DNA from: Procambarus clarkii
Lineage: Eukaryota > Arthropoda > Malacostraca > Decapoda > Cambaridae
Direction: 5' to 3'
Length of the DNA: 64,000 nucleotides
Assembly: GCF_040958095.1 (NCBI RefSeq)
Contig: NC_091165.1
Span: forward strand, 32,014,460-32,078,459
The notes under the pieces are model-generated. The model did no database searches. It was not told the DNA's origin and worked only from the letters and a program-made list of their open reading frames with translations. A program made the translations under genes and the position numbers. Positions 30,935 to 42,619 of this stretch are shown here, one piece after another; the stretch's first letter is position 1, and every line of letters begins with the position of its first letter.

Positions 30935-31310
30935 AAGACCCAAAATTGATTCCATGCACCCACAAAACCCCCTGTTTATGAATGAAAAACGGTTTACACA
31001 CGACTCGCAACCGATTTAGTTCGAACACTTCCGGAACAAGGAGGAACAAGTGCTTCACCGACGAATTTTGTTCGAACCACAACGCTATAAATGCTTCACC
31101 CACGTACTACAAATACTGTAATCGCTAACAGAATGTAAACACCTAACCTAACCTATATATGCATAATATGCTAATATATTATAATATTAATTTACATTTG
31201 AGAAAATTCCTATTTTGAATGAACAGCATCTTAAAATTTATGAATGCATTTGTGGGGTCAACCGCTGGATGTAATGGACTTGAGTCAAGGACGAGTTGTT
31301 CATAACATAG
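30935..31310 (-). repeat. Dispersed repeat family P, uninterrupted arm
   Basis: Reverse copy of 20235-20925 without the SINE; it includes CCTAACCTAACC at about 31144-31156. It serves as the empty-site reference for the SINE at 20505-20790. Confidence 0.75.
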
Positions 31311-31549
31311 GGGGTGAATGCATTCAATGTGCAGGTCAGGGCCTAGCAAAATTTCACAAGTGGGATCAGATTAGTAGTCTGAGAGTAACACAACTGGTAG
31401 CTTTAATGGGGTCTTGTATACCAGTGTTGTGGATAGTTGTAAAAGGTAGCAAATAGCAGTGATAGTAGCGAGTTGAGCACGAGTGCTTTTGTGACCATGT
31501 GGGGTTGGGATGTCTATCACTAATAAAACTGCACCTCATGAACAATGTC

Positions 31550-31925
31550 TTTAACCCTCAGACAGCGGCTATGAAGAAATGGTTATAACCGCCTATGCAA
31601 AAAAAACAAAACATAAAACAAACAAACAAATATTTTTGTGTTATAGAAACTTGTATGCAGAATGTAAGAAAAACACGAAAATAAGTGAATATTTATTGTT
31701 TCGCTGTGTGGAGGTGCTCTGCAAGGCTGCGTCTGGCACATGTCAACGCCTGGTGCTAGACTTTGCTAACGCTTCCCGTTTTATCCTCGTATGTTTCAAT
31801 AGTTGTTTTATCACTTGTTTTTCTTTACTTACATACACAGAGCTTTTATATCTATATTTCCATCATGTAAGTAAAACCCTGACAATGATTGTTTAATCCT
31901 TAAACGGTGCATCCTTAGGGGTCAA
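31550..31925 (+). repeat. Old dispersed repeat (empty site for DIRS copy C)
   Basis: Aligns with 48238-48530 over most of its length and contains the undisturbed GAGCTTTTATATC (about 31840-31853), where copy C sits in the paralogue at 12062/18449. Confidence 0.75.
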
Positions 31926-33540
31926 GAAGCAAAAAATATTCAAATTATGTAAAAATTACTTAAAAATGTTAAACAAATCTCCAACTTATTGGCTTCAGGG
32001 TCGTAAAACTTTCATTAAAATATTTTCAAAATATTGATTTTAATATTTTTTTAAAAGAAGAACATTTTGTTGATAATTATTACAGCCCCTATTACCTGGA
32101 ACTGATGGATGATGCAATAATAGTGATGCAAGCACCTGTCTGATGCACAAAGAAGAACAGTAGCAAGAAGTGTCCACAAAGTGGATATGCAGCTGGTGCC
32201 TTTATGGCATTGCTGAGTAATATATAACAACACAAAGAATAATGAATAAATGTTATTATTCTCTATCTTGTTATATATCATATAAGTACATTGCCGAATG
32301 TTTAATATTTGTTACTTTCCTCAATGCCAAATATTTATTTTTGGGGGGTAGGTGAATTTTTTTTTGTTTAAGTTTTTATTTTTTTTTTTTTTACTTTGTT
32401 TATTATCCAATTTTGTTTTAACCTTTACATGCTGGAGAGTGCATACCCTTCCCTTATACCTTATGTGAAGAAAGAATGAAATTTGTCAACAAACATCAGT
32501 CGCAACTCGCAGAACTTGGGACTTTGAATTTTTTTGGCTGATTTTTTTCAGAGATTTCAAGCTCTATTTTCTTTGTCTTTTTAGGTTGTTTTGGTGACTA
32601 GGGACCAGATTAGGGCATTTTCACTTATATAAAGTATACCCGAAATATATCCCCTAAATCATTATATTATAATTATCCCTATATTTTGTTTATATGGGGG
32701 ATTATTTTTTTGACACATTGACCTACAACTATCACATATTCAAGTACGAATGCCAAGCAATGTTTATTAATTAAAACATACAAGTAAATTACAAAATTTT
32801 AACTGCCTTTATTCGTTGTTGATAACTTCAATTATCTATAAAACTAGACTTTCAACTTTTGAGTGGCTTCTAAAATTTCAGTTTCTGAACGATTCTTACC
32901 ATTTTGACATTGTGTGCTCTGCTGTCTGTTCTACAATCCCTAGAGAACGGATTTTTCATAAACCCTAAACGTTTGGAGCTATACATTTTTTTTTGGTCTA
33001 AATTTGCTGCATATTTCAAATGCCATAATGACAACTTGTTTACAGTAAAGTATACTGAAAACCTATATTCTAATTAAATGAAAATGATGATCATATGCTA
33101 TTCTGAGAGCTTAATAACACCAAATGAACAACTGATGATCATTTAGATTTTCAAATCAAATTAATAAAATATAAAGTTTTTAATATTCAAATTTATAATT
33201 ATTTTTTATCTTGTTTTTCAAGTTATGTTGGTGATCAAGTGACAAAGAGCATTTGCCGCGATTATGCAAAAAAATTGGAAAGTGCTTGTGTAAGTTTTAA
33301 AAACTGATGTTATGTCAAATTGAATGTGTGTGTTTTGTGCCATTTAACCATGGTGCTGCTTGGGCTCCAAATATGGCCCTCCCCCTTGTGCACAAGAAAT
33401 AAATTCTTGGCAAAATTTTTTTTTTTTTTTTTTTTAAATGTTAAATACCCTTTCCTGATCACAGATATGTTAAAAAAAAAGAAAAGAAAAGATTGAAATT
33501 GTATTTACTTTGGCCACAGTGGGGTCCGGACAATAGTGTG
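31926..33540. other. AT-rich DNA, no gene seen
   Basis: Long A/T runs (for example 32350-32395 and 33415-33435) and dispersed short ORFs. No motif recognised on either strand. Confidence 0.5.
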
Positions 33541-33699
33541 TGATGTCACGATTTGGTGGTCGCCCGTGACAAACTCCAGAAGTCAGTCGCACACGATCTT
33601 CAACATGCGCGAGTTGCCACTAATATTTTTTTTAATTTTTTGCGTATATTTCCAAATACATTTGTTTTGTTTTTTCTTGTCAATCCTATGTATAATGAA

Positions 33700-34330
33700 C
33701 ACGTACACAATATTATGGCAGTAGAACATCCGTACTGTCCCAAGACAATGTTATATGCGTCACAAATGTGTCCACATATATTGCTCATGTATCCAATGTT
33801 TCATGTTCATTTATGTATATTTACAATATATTTACACACTATCACACACTATATACATTCACTATCAACACACTCAGAACTCCCGGAGTGTGAGCTGCCA
33901 CACTCGCACTCCTCCAACTTCTTACTCGCCAACATTCCTCCTCCCACCATACTGTTATCATTTTTATTACACTATTTACACACGTTATGTATACGTATCT
34001 ACACGATTTATTCACCATAACTATACAACTAAGCTGGTATTGTGTCCAAACAGCTCAGTGGCCACCATACACTGCATGAGAAATCACATGGCAGACGACA
34101 CTACGAGTGTGACGGCACCTCCCTCACCCAAATGGCTCTTCCCAACATATTCCTGTTATTACACTATATACACACATTGTATATACCCATGTACATGTGT
34201 GTTCACCATAGCAAACCACTAAGCTAGTATGGTGAGCAAAACAGAGTGGCTGCCACACACTACCGCTACCACAATTCCCTCCCCCTCTCACCAAAATTCC
34301 TCCTCCCACAATGTTACGCACAGTCTTAAT
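33700..34330 (+). repeat. Satellite-like ~190-bp repeat, about three degenerate units
   Basis: A recurring order: TTACACTAT(A/T)TACACAC, GTATCTACA..., TTCACCATA, ACTAAGCTGGTAT, then GTGGCCACCAnAC and TCCTCCCACCA. Units start near 33830, 33965 and 34155. Further copies are at 58400-58600, 63130-63225 and 63300-63400, so the family is both tandem and dispersed. Confidence 0.6.
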
Positions 34331-34654
34331 TATCACCACAATCCTGGTCACTAAATCATGTAAATGAATAAATGACCACAAGTTTATTTTGTATAGGAAC
34401 GTAAGAAGTCTTATGAAAATTCCTAGATGGACGAAATAATGCTGTGGTGCTGTGGCTAGCACTGTGAACATCTTGAACAGCATTGATTCAGTGATATATG
34501 AACATTGTACAGTCATTATCACACTCCGGGTCTTCTGTAATACTATTATGGCTAATGCCAGTTACGTATATATTTTGACATTAGGCGATGCTGTGGTCAC
34601 AAGCTGAACAGCAGTGCTGTGAGCTCGTGCTGCGTGCACCAACCTTCGTGGCTC

Positions 34655-34860
34655 GCTCAGTATTGAGGCTCTAACACCCGAGAACGTTGCCCACGATTTA
34701 AACAAAAAAATGGCATCTGTTTACAAGAGCCCTGAGGAAGTCGATGTGAACCCCATGTAGCTGCGGGAGTTTTGAGTCATATGCTATAAGATCCTGGAGC
34801 TGCACCCCCCATCGAGCACCTGCAAGCGCGTTGCGCAGTTCAGTGGTTAAGGGTTAAATC
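34655..34860 (+). repeat. Dispersed repeat with GTTTACAAGAGCCCTGA
   Basis: GTTTACAAGAGCCCTGAGGAAG...CCCCATGTAGC...GTTGCGCAGTTCAGTGGTTAA. Copies at 46447-46592 and, partly, 63496-63525. At all sites it lies next to satellite-like or LINE sequence. Confidence 0.6.
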
Positions 34861-34969
34861 ATTATATAACTGCATTTCCCTAGTAACATTCATGGAGATA
34901 ACTGCTTTTGTACCATGACGTGGCAAGTGGCAAGATTTTTTCATGGGTCAAGGTTAATTCCATTATATT

Positions 34970-37250
34970 AACATTAACCTATTATATCCTTATTTGTATG
35001 ATACATGTAAAAACCCAGACAATAATTGTTTAAATCTTCCTATGATAACCACATTACCATGAATCAACAGTTGACGATAACTGCTGTTCAAGGGTTAAAT
35101 CTCTTATTTTCTTGAGGATGCATCTATTGTCAAAGTCATTCATTACTTAAAAAATAAAATTTACATACATTTAAACTGAATTCCAGCAATGCTTATTGTT
35201 GTTAAGGAAATTACACTTTTAAGTCGGCCTATTTTTATGGCATTATTTTATTGTCAATAATTTTTTTTACAGTACATACATTATTTGTATTGATTTATGT
35301 AACAAAATTCATTGCCATGAGTAACTTTTTACAGTAAAACTCATGATTATCTGATCTGTTTGGGACTTGGACATGGTCAGATACCTGGATGGACTACATA
35401 TGAACATCTGTTTTTGGCTTGTAATTTGACTTTAAATGTAAATAACTATACTGTACAATACAATTAGCATGGCCAACATACTAAAAGGATTACAATTCTA
35501 ATCATTGGTAAATCCCAGTAGCACGGTATGTTGCCTGCAGGTGAACACCACCATGCTGAACCAGACTGCAGAGCACCAAGGTCAGGTATAGGTAGGTAAC
35601 CAACTTTGGCCTATCCTGATAAACGTCAATAATGAGACTCGTCAGATAATCAGACTTTTACTATACTGTATTACCATAAAATGGTTAGCAAAATTCTACT
35701 CATGATCTCCAGAAACCTATCCCCATGTAAAACTGGGGACCAGCTGTAGTTATTTAGCTTCAAATCAGCTCACTATATCATTTGACCTGTGTGTGTGTGT
35801 GTTTACTCAAATTGCTGCAATTCTAATCGGAACCATTATACATCAATAAAAAATAAATATTTCATGGTACTATAGCTGCCATATGGGAATATACAGCTCT
35901 GAAGCAATACAGTTCATTACAGTATATGATCCCAGGTCATACAACATACTTAAAGCTTACATCACTTAGTTGAACTATTATTTATATAGTGACCAATAAA
36001 CAATCTTGCCCAAAAGATTATATCAATAGTACAGTGAATTAGTCGAGTCTAAGGCATATACAGTACTGAACAGCATTTCAAAATCTGTTACAATTTATGT
36101 TTGGTATTTTTTATGCATCATCCACTTGAAACTGAAAACTTAAAATTTAGAAAATTGGTTAATGAAAAACCATAACACACTACATCATGCCAATATAACT
36201 GTACAAGGCAAGTGAATTTTAAATACTGTAGTTTAGTGTGTATCCATCTGTCCAGACAGACCAGCACACAGATGGTACAGTGACATTCATATATAGAGCG
36301 ATGATATGTACTTGTACACAAATAGTGGCGATGAACATAATTAGGTTAACAATGAATATTGCAAGGACAAAAAAAAAATAGATTTTTACCATCTTTGATG
36401 ATCAGCACAAAGAGTATTAGAATTTAGGGTTATGCAAAAATAGTTACTATCACAAAGATGGTTAAGAGCTTAATTATGCAGCTGAAGAAAATACTCGTCC
36501 TTTACTCGACAGTCCTACAAGTTTCACCAGTTTACTCGTCACTTGTTAAAATATACAATCATTCATAGACAAGTGATTGGTATGAAAATATCACATTTTT
36601 GTAAAAGTTCATTAAAACAATTACTCCATTTTGCCATTAATAATGACATAAAACACAGTTCTGTTCATACAATACTGTATAGTAGATCATTTTTGAGATC
36701 ACATAACCCATTACTAGTGTCTAGGATTAACACATGATGCCCTCGAGTATTAGTATATATTGTTATACAAGTATGACGCTCTTACCACCGAGATTGTCTT
36801 ATCAGGGGAGCATGCTAATGGGTACATAGTATAAGCAATTAAATAAACTTTAGTATTCAATATACAGGACAATGAAACCTACATTTTAAATTAAATTTAA
36901 TAAATTTCTGGTTGCATTTCATATTTATAAATCATATTTAAGATCAAATCACTTCTCATGACTACGTTACAATAACCTGAGACAAGTAAAGCTTCATTCA
37001 TATGGAAGCTTAAACCGCAGTTTAGCAAAATATTGTAAGAAGCATAAGTTGGGTCCTGTGCAACTAAAGAAGATTGCTCTTCACTCATAACAAAAACTGA
37101 CACAGCAATCATATCCTAGCAGCAAATAGTAAACCTTTGGCTTACATCTTCCTGCCAAGCAACACCCATTAGTCAACATGTTTAGGAACATCACACATGC
37201 TACAAGCTCATTTTGTTCAGTTAAGGGCAGTACGGCAGTTGATGATCAAG
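34970..37250. other. Old repeat fragment then AT-rich DNA, no gene seen
   Basis: 34970-35105 is another copy of the old dispersed repeat (ACCCAGACAATAATTGTTTAA...ATCAACAGTTGACGATAAC). 35105-37250 is AT-rich without recognisable coding sequence. Its right part presumably includes the 3' untranslated region of the SENP8 gene, which is transcribed leftwards. Confidence 0.5.
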
Positions 37251-37281
37251 GCAGGAACTATATCTTCATAGTTATCCATTT

Positions 37282-37911
37282 TCACCCCCTAAGTCTATAC
37301 ACAAGAGACTTGATAAGGTCTCGCATGCGATTGGCTTCTTGTCTATCAACATAGCAGGTTCCTAGGGCAGTGCCCTCAACAGCCTGTGCAGCTGCTCGGT
37401 GAGCATAAGTCATAACAAAGGCCCCACAATCGTAACTATTGTCTTGCTGTGTACAATGGGCATCTACTAGTGATGCCGGTATATCCCTATTCAGGTAAGA
37501 ATTTATTCTTTGTACAAGGCAGCGAGCATCACGATAATTGGCACCTCTTTGGGAATCATAGTGATACCACTTTGTGTCATACCTGCTGTAAACAAGGAGA
37601 CTCCAATGGCTCCCTCCAGATGCAATGACTGATGAGTTGTCATTAACAGGTAGGAACATATAGTCCTTGAACCGTGCATTAAGAGGATCAAGAAATATAG
37701 GTAATTCATTAGCATCTCCCATCTTAATTAATTGTGTTACTTCTGGGCTAATAAACAACAGCCTAGATCTCCCACAGAAAATGTCATGCTGCAGATGCTC
37801 AAACCAGAAAGATATAAGAGAATCATTAAGCCAGTTACGACCCTCTAACAGTCTAAGATCTGATTCGTGGATCAAACAATCATGATAGCTGAGAATTACT
37901 CTGTCCCCCAT
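37282..37911 (-). CDS. SENP8: SENP8/NEDP1 (DEN1) deneddylase
   Basis: A 209-codon single-exon ORF on the - strand, ATG at 37911, stop at 37282; the human enzyme is 212 residues, also encoded in one coding exon. It is a C48 (Ulp1-type) cysteine protease that processes NEDD8 and removes it from substrates. The active site is complete: His102 in GGSHWSLLVY, Asp119 in YHYDSQ, oxyanion Gln156 and nucleophile Cys162 in QQDNSYDCG. Family-diagnostic words NWLNDSLISFWFEHL, ISPEVTQLIK and FLPVNDN place it in SENP8 rather than SUMO-type SENPs. It lies 125 bp downstream of the MED31 stop on the same strand. No frameshift or degenerate residue; base composition resembles the surrounding AT-rich DNA rather than the transposons. 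A real gene with high confidence; its own promoter and any 5' noncoding exon are not visible. Confidence 0.95.
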   Translation of the reverse strand: MGDRVILSYHDCLIHESDLRLLEGRNWLNDSLISFWFEHLQHDIFCGRSRLLFISPEVTQLIKMGDANELPIFLDPLNARFKDYMFLPVNDNSSVIASGGSHWSLLVYSRYDTKWYHYDSQRGANYRDARCLVQRINSYLNRDIPASLVDAHCTQQDNSYDCGAFVMTYAHRAAAQAVEGTALGTCYVDRQEANRMRDLIKSLVYRLRG

Positions 37912-37974
37912 ACTTGTAGCACAATCTTTGATCCAATAATTACAAAACGTTTAAAATGGTCTTTCTCTTTCCTA

Positions 37975-37980
37975 TTTATT
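37975..37980 (-). promoter_or_regulatory. AATAAA polyadenylation signal between MED31 and SENP8
   Basis: AATAAA on the - strand 57 bases after the MED31 stop codon and 64 bases before the SENP8 ATG. It is the only clear signal in the 125-bp interval, so MED31 transcripts could end just before SENP8. Confidence 0.5.
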
Positions 37981-38036
37981 CTGCACAATCCTGGTTGCAG
38001 GAACTTATCGTAATAAATTTTTACAATCCTTTTTCC

Positions 38037-38310
38037 TCACACTTTCTGAGTCTGTCCATGACCGTTTAATAAGTTAGTGGGTAGAGCAGCAGGAGTTGGG
38101 GCACCAGACACTGCTGTTGACTGAGAAACTGGGGTCTGTGAGCCTTGTTGATGAATTCCGGTTTCTAGAAGTTTCATACGCTTACGAGAGTAGTGTTGCC
38201 AGTGCAGTACAGTCTGATCGTCAATGAATTTACAGCATTGGCCATTAACAATTTCCTTTCTGAAGTTTTCGTGCTGCAGTAGATCCAGAAAGTAAAGGCA
38301 CATGGGATAC
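38037..38310 (-). CDS. MED31: MED31, Mediator subunit 31, last coding exon
   Basis: On the - strand an acceptor TTATTTACAG ends at 38311 and the exon opens in the last base of a codon, then YPMCLYFLDLLQHENFRKEIVNGQCCKFIDDQTVLHWQHYSRKRMKLLE. This is the highly conserved C-terminal half of the MED31 (Soh1) domain. A less conserved Gln/Ser/Pro-rich tail of about 40 residues follows to TGA at 38037-38039. MED31 is a small subunit of the Mediator middle module in RNA polymerase II transcription. Upstream exons (N-terminal part of the Soh1 domain) were searched for to the right on the - strand by eye and not found, so the intron is long or they lie beyond the window. The ORF extending to 38441 includes intron sequence and is not protein. 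Confidence 0.92.
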
Positions 38311-39300
38311 CTGTAAATAATATTGAATAGAATTAATCGTATTACAGTACAATATGTGCATAATATATCATTTACATTTACATGTAATAACCTAAGTGTG
38401 TAATTATATACACATGCATATTTATAACACTTGGAATGCAAGCATCACAATGTTTTACCCCACGGAGGTTAACACAGCAATATGTAATGACCAGTGTTGT
38501 TACCATTTTATAAATAGGCCAGATATAATATTTTGATTTCTACTACTGTATTAGTCAATTTATTATTTGTAATTATTTAGTGTAATACTGAATAGTGTAA
38601 AAGTTTACAAACCCTCTTAGATTTGTGGGCAGTAGTGAAAAAAATGCGTTACTACATCTTTGTGAACATATCGGTCCAATACGACTGCCTGCAGTTTTTT
38701 GTATACTACTTTCCCTCATGCTATCTTACAAATTTATATCCATTCCCCCCCCCCCCCCCCCCCCCACCAGGAAAAAGAGAAGAGTGAGCCAAGTATGAAG
38801 TCCAAGAATTACACTTTACATCAGTTACAATATTTGTTCCTCTTGCAATACAAATCCTTAAAGACTTCATGTAAATGTACTGTACAAGTACTGAACCATA
38901 AATGTCTTACATAATATTGCCCAACACATAACATGAGAAGTACAAAGGTTTGGAAAATGAAAAGCATGAAGCCATAAAAAAAAAACACCTAGGCAGGAGA
39001 GCCCTAAATAGTAATACAGTACAACTATGAAGGAAGTGGGGGGGGGGGGAAACTTAAACCCAATGATCAGTTTAAACAAATAACGGAGAAACAGCAAATT
39101 TGTTGCATCTCTACAAAAGATCCCCAAATTACTGTCTAAGTTCACTAATTCAGTTTGTGTGGGGCAAACTCCAAGCTGAATATCTGATTTTCCTGAATTT
39201 TGTACATATCAAAACACACTGTGATGAATAATTTTTTTCCCACACTGTTAATTTAAATTTACACATTATAAACATATATTTTTTTGTAAAGTTAGAAACC
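38311..39300 (-). other. Presumed MED31 intron sequence, AT-rich
   Basis: Begins at the acceptor of the last MED31 exon. AT-rich with a C20 run (38746-38765) and a G run at 39040-39048; no exon recognised. Confidence 0.5.
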
Positions 39301-41270
39301 TCTAAAAGACAGCAATGAATGTAATGAAATGGCTCTTTCTGAGTGAGCCCCAGTGGTTCCTTGAAGAAACAGAAGAAAGAGAGGGACTCATTAGGGAGGA
39401 GGAGGAGGAGGAAACTGCAGGCAGTTAGAATGAAGATGAGACACTAGGCCGAGACACATGACCCAAGGCAATACCAGCAGGACGAGGCCCATAAACATTA
39501 GCTATTAGACCGCCAAAACCTCTGTGCTGGAATATCAGCCTAGGACATGTTGACAAAAACTGCAGTGAGAGCAGTGTACAGTATTTCTGAATATCATGAG
39601 CACAGTAGTAGACCAGGCAGGCAGACAGGCTGGACTTCATAACACTAAATTTTTATTATTTATTGGCAGGGATATTCCTGCATGACACTAGAAAACCTGG
39701 GAAATATTAATCTTACAACAGAAAACCAAGGAAACAATCAGCCCACAAAGCATCCACCGAGCCAGAATCTGTGGCATGGAGATAGTGGTGGAGAGATGCC
39801 ACTGGGTACACCACATGATCCACCCCCTTAGCCTAACCAAGCAACATCCACAGAACCTCTCTGGAAGCCACCACACATTCTTTGCCAGAGGAGGAGATGG
39901 CTGCAGGCAACAAGGTGCCCACCAGGGCCAAATGGAAAAACACATTTCCCGAGAAGAGCATGAAGCTCATCAACCCTACAACCGGAGACGAAGAAAATTG
40001 CCTTATAAAAGGAATCCTGGACTGAAGGAGACACCATAAACTATGGAAAAGAAAGAAATGTGACTATGTGATCCAACGACCAAGCAGGTTCAGGCAGTGC
40101 ATTAGCAGGCTGGTGACAATACACAAGACAGTTTCCGAAGCAGCACCTAGGAAGTATTGATACTGAACCTAAGCAGCATAGGTGTTACCAACAAACAGGC
40201 AGTATGGGTGAGGCAGAAAGATTAATTGGTGCTGCCCAGTGGCACAGCTGACAAACAGCCCTCAAACCTGCACAAGATGAAAGCAGGTTCAGAAGAGATA
40301 TTCATATGGTCATACCGAAACCAAAGGGGATTTCCAAGGCCTGAAGAACTAGCCAAGCAGGACACCCAGGCACCGGTAACACTCGCCATATATAATAAGT
40401 AGGTCGACACAGCTTGGTTAACGTGGCTGTGAGGGCAGACCTTGGTGTTCTGGGTGAACAAGCACATGAACCACCAGTCCACATAAACCAGCCAAAATGC
40501 TGGTTTGCAACCCGAGGCCTAAACACAGGGACAGCATGACACCTAACTTACTCCAGACAAAGTCACTTCCCAGTGGTCTTCCCTCTAAAAGGGCGAGTGA
40601 ACTTTGGAACACACCAGAGAAGAGAGAACTCATTGCAGGGGCAGTGCCAGGGAGCACACGCAGCTAAGCATCCTACAAACCAGGTCCACACAACACAAGT
40701 CCAACAAAAAAATATATATTGTGAAGCACTACTTAAACAAGAAACAACACCAACCAAATGGCCTCTGTAGGACAAAGTCCAAAGATGGCTGGAACTTTGC
40801 TTTGAAGCGGCAGGACCTGCATGGCTTCCTGACAACCCAGGAGCCCTACAGTGGATCTCCACATCAGTGACATAACTGGTGTAAGGGGGCTGGAGCAGAC
40901 CGGGAGCTCCAGCTTCCTAACTAGCAGGGGTGGGGGGGGGGGGGGGGGGGTTAGTACTAACCAGTTCATGCTAATTCCAAGTTAATAAATTGTTTCTACA
41001 ATATTGTCGCTCGAGTTTGTTTGCCAGTTTTGAGGTTTTAGTCTCTGAATCCAGCCGTGGTGGTCTGCATTGGTTCAAAGACTTTCTGGATGCTTTTCCA
41101 GTGGGGCAAAGTGTCACCTGCTACCTGCACCTCTGATTGAGGGAGCCACGTTCTGGTGCTGGTTCCTGGTAGGCCCGACAACTCCACAGCTGATGAGACC
41201 TAGTAGTTGGGAGCCATCTCAGCACAATAGCTTCAGGGAGCCACAAGGACCCCCTCCCAAAATAGAACTC
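39300..41270 (-). mobile_element. DIRS retrotransposon, RT-less deletion derivative (copy F)
   Basis: In - orientation: left end near 41270-41220 (complement of GGGAGCCACAAGGACC...CCC), leader, gag start at about 40330-40222 (MNISSEPAFILCRFEGCLSAVPLG, compared with MDVTPESPLAVCEFEGCSVPLS), then directly recombinase sequence from about 40165 (LSCVLSPACALPEPAWSLD) and 40037-39828 (VSPSVQDSFYKAIFF...CRVDELHALLGK). The internal/right end follows at 39300-39370 (complement of AATGAATGTAATGAAATGGC). All of RT/RNase H and most of gag are absent. Old and degenerate. Confidence 0.7.
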
Positions 41271-41680
41271 AATTACAGAAATTTCAACTTCCCTTGGTGG
41301 ACTTGATAGCCGTCTATCACTCTGAGATTGGTATACTGTACTTTACAATAAAATACAAAAATGAAGTTCTATACATCTTATAACTGAAGGAATTTGAAGG
41401 AAGGAACTGTAAAATTCTTGTACAGGTGCTTGGCAAGCTTGGTTTTGACTGTCACCTGCTGAAGCTTTGTTGGTTGAAGGTTTTTGGCTTTCAAATCTTT
41501 CAAATATTGTGTATATCTACAGTACTTTGACCAGTCTAAATTCTTCATTGGCCTCCTTGATGAAAAGTTCCTTGCCCCACCTTGAAGAGTGGAAATAATC
41601 TTATAAAATATATATAGATAAAGGCACAATAATGTGGCTGAGGAAATGTTGACCAAACCACACACCAGAAGATGAAGAGA

Positions 41681-41720
41681 CGACGACGTTTCGGTCCGTC
41701 CTGGACCTTTATCAAATCGA
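41681..41720 (-). ncRNA. Hammerhead-ribozyme-like motif, degenerate
   Basis: Read on the - strand: TTGATAA, a stem GGTCC-loop-GGACC, then GAAACGTC. This matches the CUGANGA-stem II-GAAA order of hammerhead ribozymes known in Penelope-like elements, but the first core block deviates at two positions. Activity is doubtful. Confidence 0.3.
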
Positions 41721-42550
41721 CTGTGGTGAGACGAGGGAGGCACGGGCATAAGTAAGGCAAGAGAGGTGGAGGAGAAGGAAATCTCAGAGGACGGTAAGAA
41801 CAAGGCAAAAGGTACGAAAGGGATAGGTGTAATAATAGGAGTAAGAGTGGGAACGTAAGAAAAAGAGAAAAAAGGATGGGTAGGCTTATGTTAGGTCATG
41901 TTTGTTAGAAAGTTTAGAACATTTGAGTGTGTACTGTGAAAGGGAAGAGTTGACAGAAACAAAGCCAGGACTAAGATTCATGATGGGTAGGTTGTGTATT
42001 AGAGCTGTTTCGACAAGACGGTGTCTGTGAAGAGTAGAGGCAGGAAAGATTTTAGAAGACCAATCAATAGGATGATTAGAATCCCTAACATGACAGAAGA
42101 GAGCATTGTTTGTGTCTACAGACTTAACACTTCTTTTGTGTTCCCTAAGTCTGTCATTTAGTGTACGGCCAGTTTCCCCAAAGTATTGGAGAGGACAAGA
42201 CGAACAGGAAACGGAGTAGACATCAGCAGCATTAGAAGCAGGAGAAGTGTAAACCATATTAATTCGAAGAGTATTATTTTGTAGAAAGGCACGCTTTATG
42301 CCAAGAGGACGAAGGATATTCTAAGAGTTTCGAGTTCAGATATGAAGGGAAGGTTGAGCACAGTGCTAATAGTGTTGGAAGCAGGTTTAGGATGAAAGAA
42401 ATTTTGTTTAGCTTGAGAATAGGCAAGCACAGTTGATAAAATGTAAGTGGTAACCAAGACGAGAGAGATTTGTTAATAAAGGAAATTTCAGAATCAAGAA
42501 ATGGAGGGTCACTGATGCGTAGAGCGAGGAGGAAGAGAGACGAGGACACG

Positions 42551-42590
42551 ATCAACTTGATAATGCTCCAGAACGGACTGAAACGTCGGC
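42551..42590 (+). ncRNA. Hammerhead-ribozyme-like motif, degenerate, second copy
   Basis: ACTTGATAATGCTCCAGAACGG followed by ACTGAAACGTCG, homologous to the - strand motif at 41681-41720. Stem II is weaker here. Confidence 0.28.
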
Positions 42591-42619
42591 TCTATCTTCT
42601 AGTGTGAGGTTTGGTCAAC

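Larger units (their letters stand above)
41640..42615 (-). mobile_element. Penelope-like retroelement fragment with GIY-YIG domain
   Basis: The - strand frame 42257-41886 encodes VYSVSCSSCPLQYFGETGRTLNDRLREHKRSV..., the GIY-YIG endonuclease of Penelope-like elements. Here the GIY-YIG pair reads VYS...YFG, with the following GETGR and Arg/Glu region recognisable. The frame before it (42555-42274) looks like the RT-to-endonuclease linker. Homologous ends with ACCGAAACGTCG / ACTGAAACGTCG lie at 41640-41730 (- sense) and 42545-42615 (+ sense), i.e. inverted relative to each other. RT itself is missing. Confidence 0.8.

Noticed and set aside
38311-38441. N-terminal extension of the MED31 ORF
   Set aside because: Lies upstream of a good splice acceptor (TTATTTACAG) and does not resemble MED31; it is intron.
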